DNA of 7,513 bases from Paraprevotella sp. Lineage in GTDB: Bacteria > Bacteroidota > Bacteroidia > Bacteroidales > Bacteroidaceae. This document shows, one piece after another, positions 6,064 through 7,513 of this stretch. Position numbers and translations under genes: made by a program. The stretch spans positions 1-7,513 of the forward strand of contig JAGBUF010000261.1 in assembly GCA_017630975.1 (NCBI GenBank). Direction: 5' to 3'. The notes below the pieces were generated by a model. The model did no database searches, had not been told where the DNA came from, and saw nothing but the letters and a program-made list of their open reading frames with translations. Position 1 is the first letter of the stretch. Each line of letters opens with the position of its first letter.

Positions 6064-6990
6064 ATGCGAACATTCTGGAATACAAACCGCGGCTTGCACG
6101 CACTTGATAAATGGGAACCCAATTGCTGGGTTCAAGTAACTTGCCCCACACAAGACGATATTGACTATTTGGAGAACAAACTCCATATTCCTGATTATTT
6201 CTTGATGGACATCGCCGATACCGACGAGCGACCTCGTTATGAGTTTGACGAGGGTTGGATTCTTATCATTTTGCGAATCCCTTATGTCAAAGAAGTGCGT
6301 TCCCGTACGCCCTACACCACTATCCCGCTGGGTATTATATTAAATAAGGATGTGTGCATTACTGTGTGCAACTTTGAAACCAATATGATGATTGATTTTG
6401 TCAGTTATCAACAAAAGCGAGGTCTGGGTTTCACGGACTCCGTAGATATGGTATTCCGATTGTTCCTTTCATCTGCCGTTTGGTACTTGAAGAGACTGAA
6501 ACAAATCAATCTTCTCATCGAGAAAGGAAAACAGCATTTGGACCGAAATGTCAATAACGTTGATTTGATTAATTTGTCACGCTTACAAGATAGTTTGACA
6601 TATTTCACCACTTCTATCCGAGGAAATGAGACTCTATTGTCCAAATTGAAGTTCAAATTACCCGTTGACGAACTGGATGCCGACCTTATTGAAGACGTTA
6701 ATATTGAGATGAGTCAGGCCAGAGAAATCACCTCCATCTATGCCAACATTTTGGAATCGACCATGGACACTTACGCCAACATCATCAACAACAATATGAG
6801 TGGTGTCATGAAAATGCTCACCTCTATCTCCATCATCCTCATGTTCCCGACACTCATCGCCAGCTTGTTTGGAATGAACCTCATCAACGGCATGGAACAA
6901 TACACTTGGGGCTTTCCTGTAGCCCTTGTTCTTACCGTAGGTGTGACAGCCGGACTGGTTTGGTACTTCAAGCGAAAAACGTGGATTTAA
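6064..6990 (+). CDS. corA: CorA-family magnesium (divalent cation) transport protein
   Basis: This is an inner-membrane channel, a homopentamer in characterised family members, that passes Mg2+ (often also Co2+ or Ni2+) into the cell. At 308 residues it has normal CorA length. Residues 1 to about 210 form the cytoplasmic alpha/beta plus helical domain, followed by a long stalk helix (about 211-250) rich in polar residues. Two C-terminal membrane segments follow at about 251-270 and 281-302. The selectivity motif GMN is at 270-272 in SLFGMN. The periplasmic loop LINGMEQY keeps one acidic residue but not the MPEL of E. coli. The tail WYFKRKTWI closely matches the E. coli CorA end, FKRKNWL. It is downstream of and co-directional with rsmA, 199 bp away, with its own consensus promoter and a long structured leader, so it is probably regulated on its own. 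A related Zn2+ or Co2+ exporter role cannot be excluded from sequence. Confidence 0.94.
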   Translation: MRTFWNTNRGLHALDKWEPNCWVQVTCPTQDDIDYLENKLHIPDYFLMDIADTDERPRYEFDEGWILIILRIPYVKEVRSRTPYTTIPLGIILNKDVCITVCNFETNMMIDFVSYQQKRGLGFTDSVDMVFRLFLSSAVWYLKRLKQINLLIEKGKQHLDRNVNNVDLINLSRLQDSLTYFTTSIRGNETLLSKLKFKLPVDELDADLIEDVNIEMSQAREITSIYANILESTMDTYANIINNNMSGVMKMLTSISIILMFPTLIASLFGMNLINGMEQYTWGFPVALVLTVGVTAGLVWYFKRKTWI

Positions 6991-7000
6991 CGAAAAGAAT

Positions 7001-7022
7001 TAAAAAAGCAAAGGCATTTTTA
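7001..7022 (+). terminator. Weak terminator-like hairpin after corA
   Basis: TAAAAAAGC (7001-7009) can pair with GCATTTTTA (7014-7022) around AAAG, with an internal A-A mismatch. Only two G-C pairs stabilise it, and the T-run is mostly the 3' arm itself. It is well placed, 10 nt after the corA stop, but weak, so partial read-through into the next gene is plausible. Confidence 0.3.
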
Positions 7023-7043
7023 GGTTGAAACATTTTTTTATAC

Positions 7044-7051
7044 TTAATTTG
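7044..7051 (+). promoter_or_regulatory. Candidate -7 element for the DUF349 gene (imperfect)
   Basis: TTAATTTG matches 7 of 8 positions including the fixed letters of TAnnTTTG. The best upstream partner, TTG at 7025-7027, is 16 bp away rather than 19. A start at about 7056-7061 would give a leader near 45 nt. It is the best promoter candidate in 6991-7103 but much weaker than those of rsmA and corA. Confidence 0.3.
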
Positions 7052-7103
7052 TGCTTTATATAAAGCGAATTGTAAACCGAATCTGATACTAAAAAGTAAG
7101 AAG

Positions 7104-7513
7104 ATGGACTCTCAAGTAAATGCTTCATTAGAAGAAAAAGCAACTCTTAATGTAGAAAATGAAAATCCAGAGACAGCAGTCTCTACTGTAGAAAACGTAA
7201 CTTCTCAGCAAGAAGTCATTGCCAGACTCAAAGAGTTGGCTGCATCTGACGATATTGTAGAAAAGTCCGAATTAGACGCATTAAAACACGCATTCTACAA
7301 AATATACAAGAATGACATCTCAGCAGCCAGACTTGAATTTATAGAAAAAGGTGGAACTGCAGAAGATTTTCTTCCTGCCCCCAACGTTTTGGAAGAGGAT
7401 TTCAAAGCCGCAATGAATCTTATCAAACAAAAAAGAGCTGAACGGCAAGCCCTCATTGAACGCCAAAAGGAAGAAAATGTACAAAAGAAACTAGAAATAT
7501 TAGAGCGCATCAA
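7104..7513 (+). CDS. DUF349 domain-containing protein, N-terminal 136 residues, truncated by window edge
   Basis: The frame is open from ATG at 7104 to the window end, with 136 complete codons. Residues 1-35 are a low-complexity acidic N-terminus (SLEEKATLNVENENPE). Residues 36-100 hold the conserved lead-in of Bacteroidetes DUF349 proteins: EVIARLKELAASDD, a YKIYKND segment and FIEKGGTAEDFLP. Residues about 101-136 are charged and coiled-coil-like (QKRAERQALIERQKEE), leading toward the DUF349 repeats, which would lie off-window. There is no signal peptide, so it should be cytoplasmic. The molecular role is not known to me. The start has only A-rich sequence upstream (AAAAAGTAAGAAG), the usual Bacteroidetes pattern. 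It is separated from corA by 113 bp. Family assignment rests on the N-terminal region only. Confidence 0.82.
   Translation, partial: MDSQVNASLEEKATLNVENENPETAVSTVENVTSQQEVIARLKELAASDDIVEKSELDALKHAFYKIYKNDISAARLEFIEKGGTAEDFLPAPNVLEEDFKAAMNLIKQKRAERQALIERQKEENVQKKLEILERI

Overview
The window looks like chromosomal DNA of a gut Bacteroidales bacterium, most likely Bacteroides or a close relative. Three things support this. The proteins read as Bacteroides-type family members. Shine-Dalgarno sequences are mostly absent or weak, with A-rich start contexts. Two intergenic regions carry textbook Bacteroides promoters (TTTG, 19 bp, TAnnTTTG). I see no mobile element, tRNA, rRNA or CRISPR array, and no gene-free stretch over 300 bp.

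Left half, minus strand, read right to left. A membrane protein of the LPG-synthase-TM/UPF0104 family (3838-4854) is followed 27 bp later by the Xaa-His dipeptidase pepD (2350-3810). That transcript ends at a strong intrinsic terminator (about 2296-2325). Beyond it starts a large secreted alpha-2-macroglobulin-family protein (2190 down to 1). It has a signal peptide, MG2/MG3-type motifs and 730 visible codons, and it runs off the left edge.

Right half, plus strand. A 179 bp divergent intergenic region separates the membrane protein from rsmA/ksgA (5034-5864), the 16S rRNA dimethyladenosine transferase. Next is a CorA-type Mg2+ channel (6064-6990) with its own promoter and an unusually elaborate leader. 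Last is the start of a DUF349 protein (7104 onward), cut by the right edge.

The most interesting element is the roughly 115-nt leader between the corA promoter and the corA start. It holds a possible 11-codon acidic leader peptide (MDDYHAENMNL) whose stop codon abuts a GC-rich hairpin. It also has a long-range 8-bp stem that would close the whole leader, and a CCTCC segment that can pair either within the hairpin or with the strong GGAGG Shine-Dalgarno of corA. Strong Shine-Dalgarno sequences are uncommon in Bacteroidetes. The layout fits a translation-coupled or attenuation-type switch on a Mg2+ channel gene, in the same spirit as the enterobacterial mgtL and corL leaders. The complementarities are visible in the sequence; the switching mechanism is inference.
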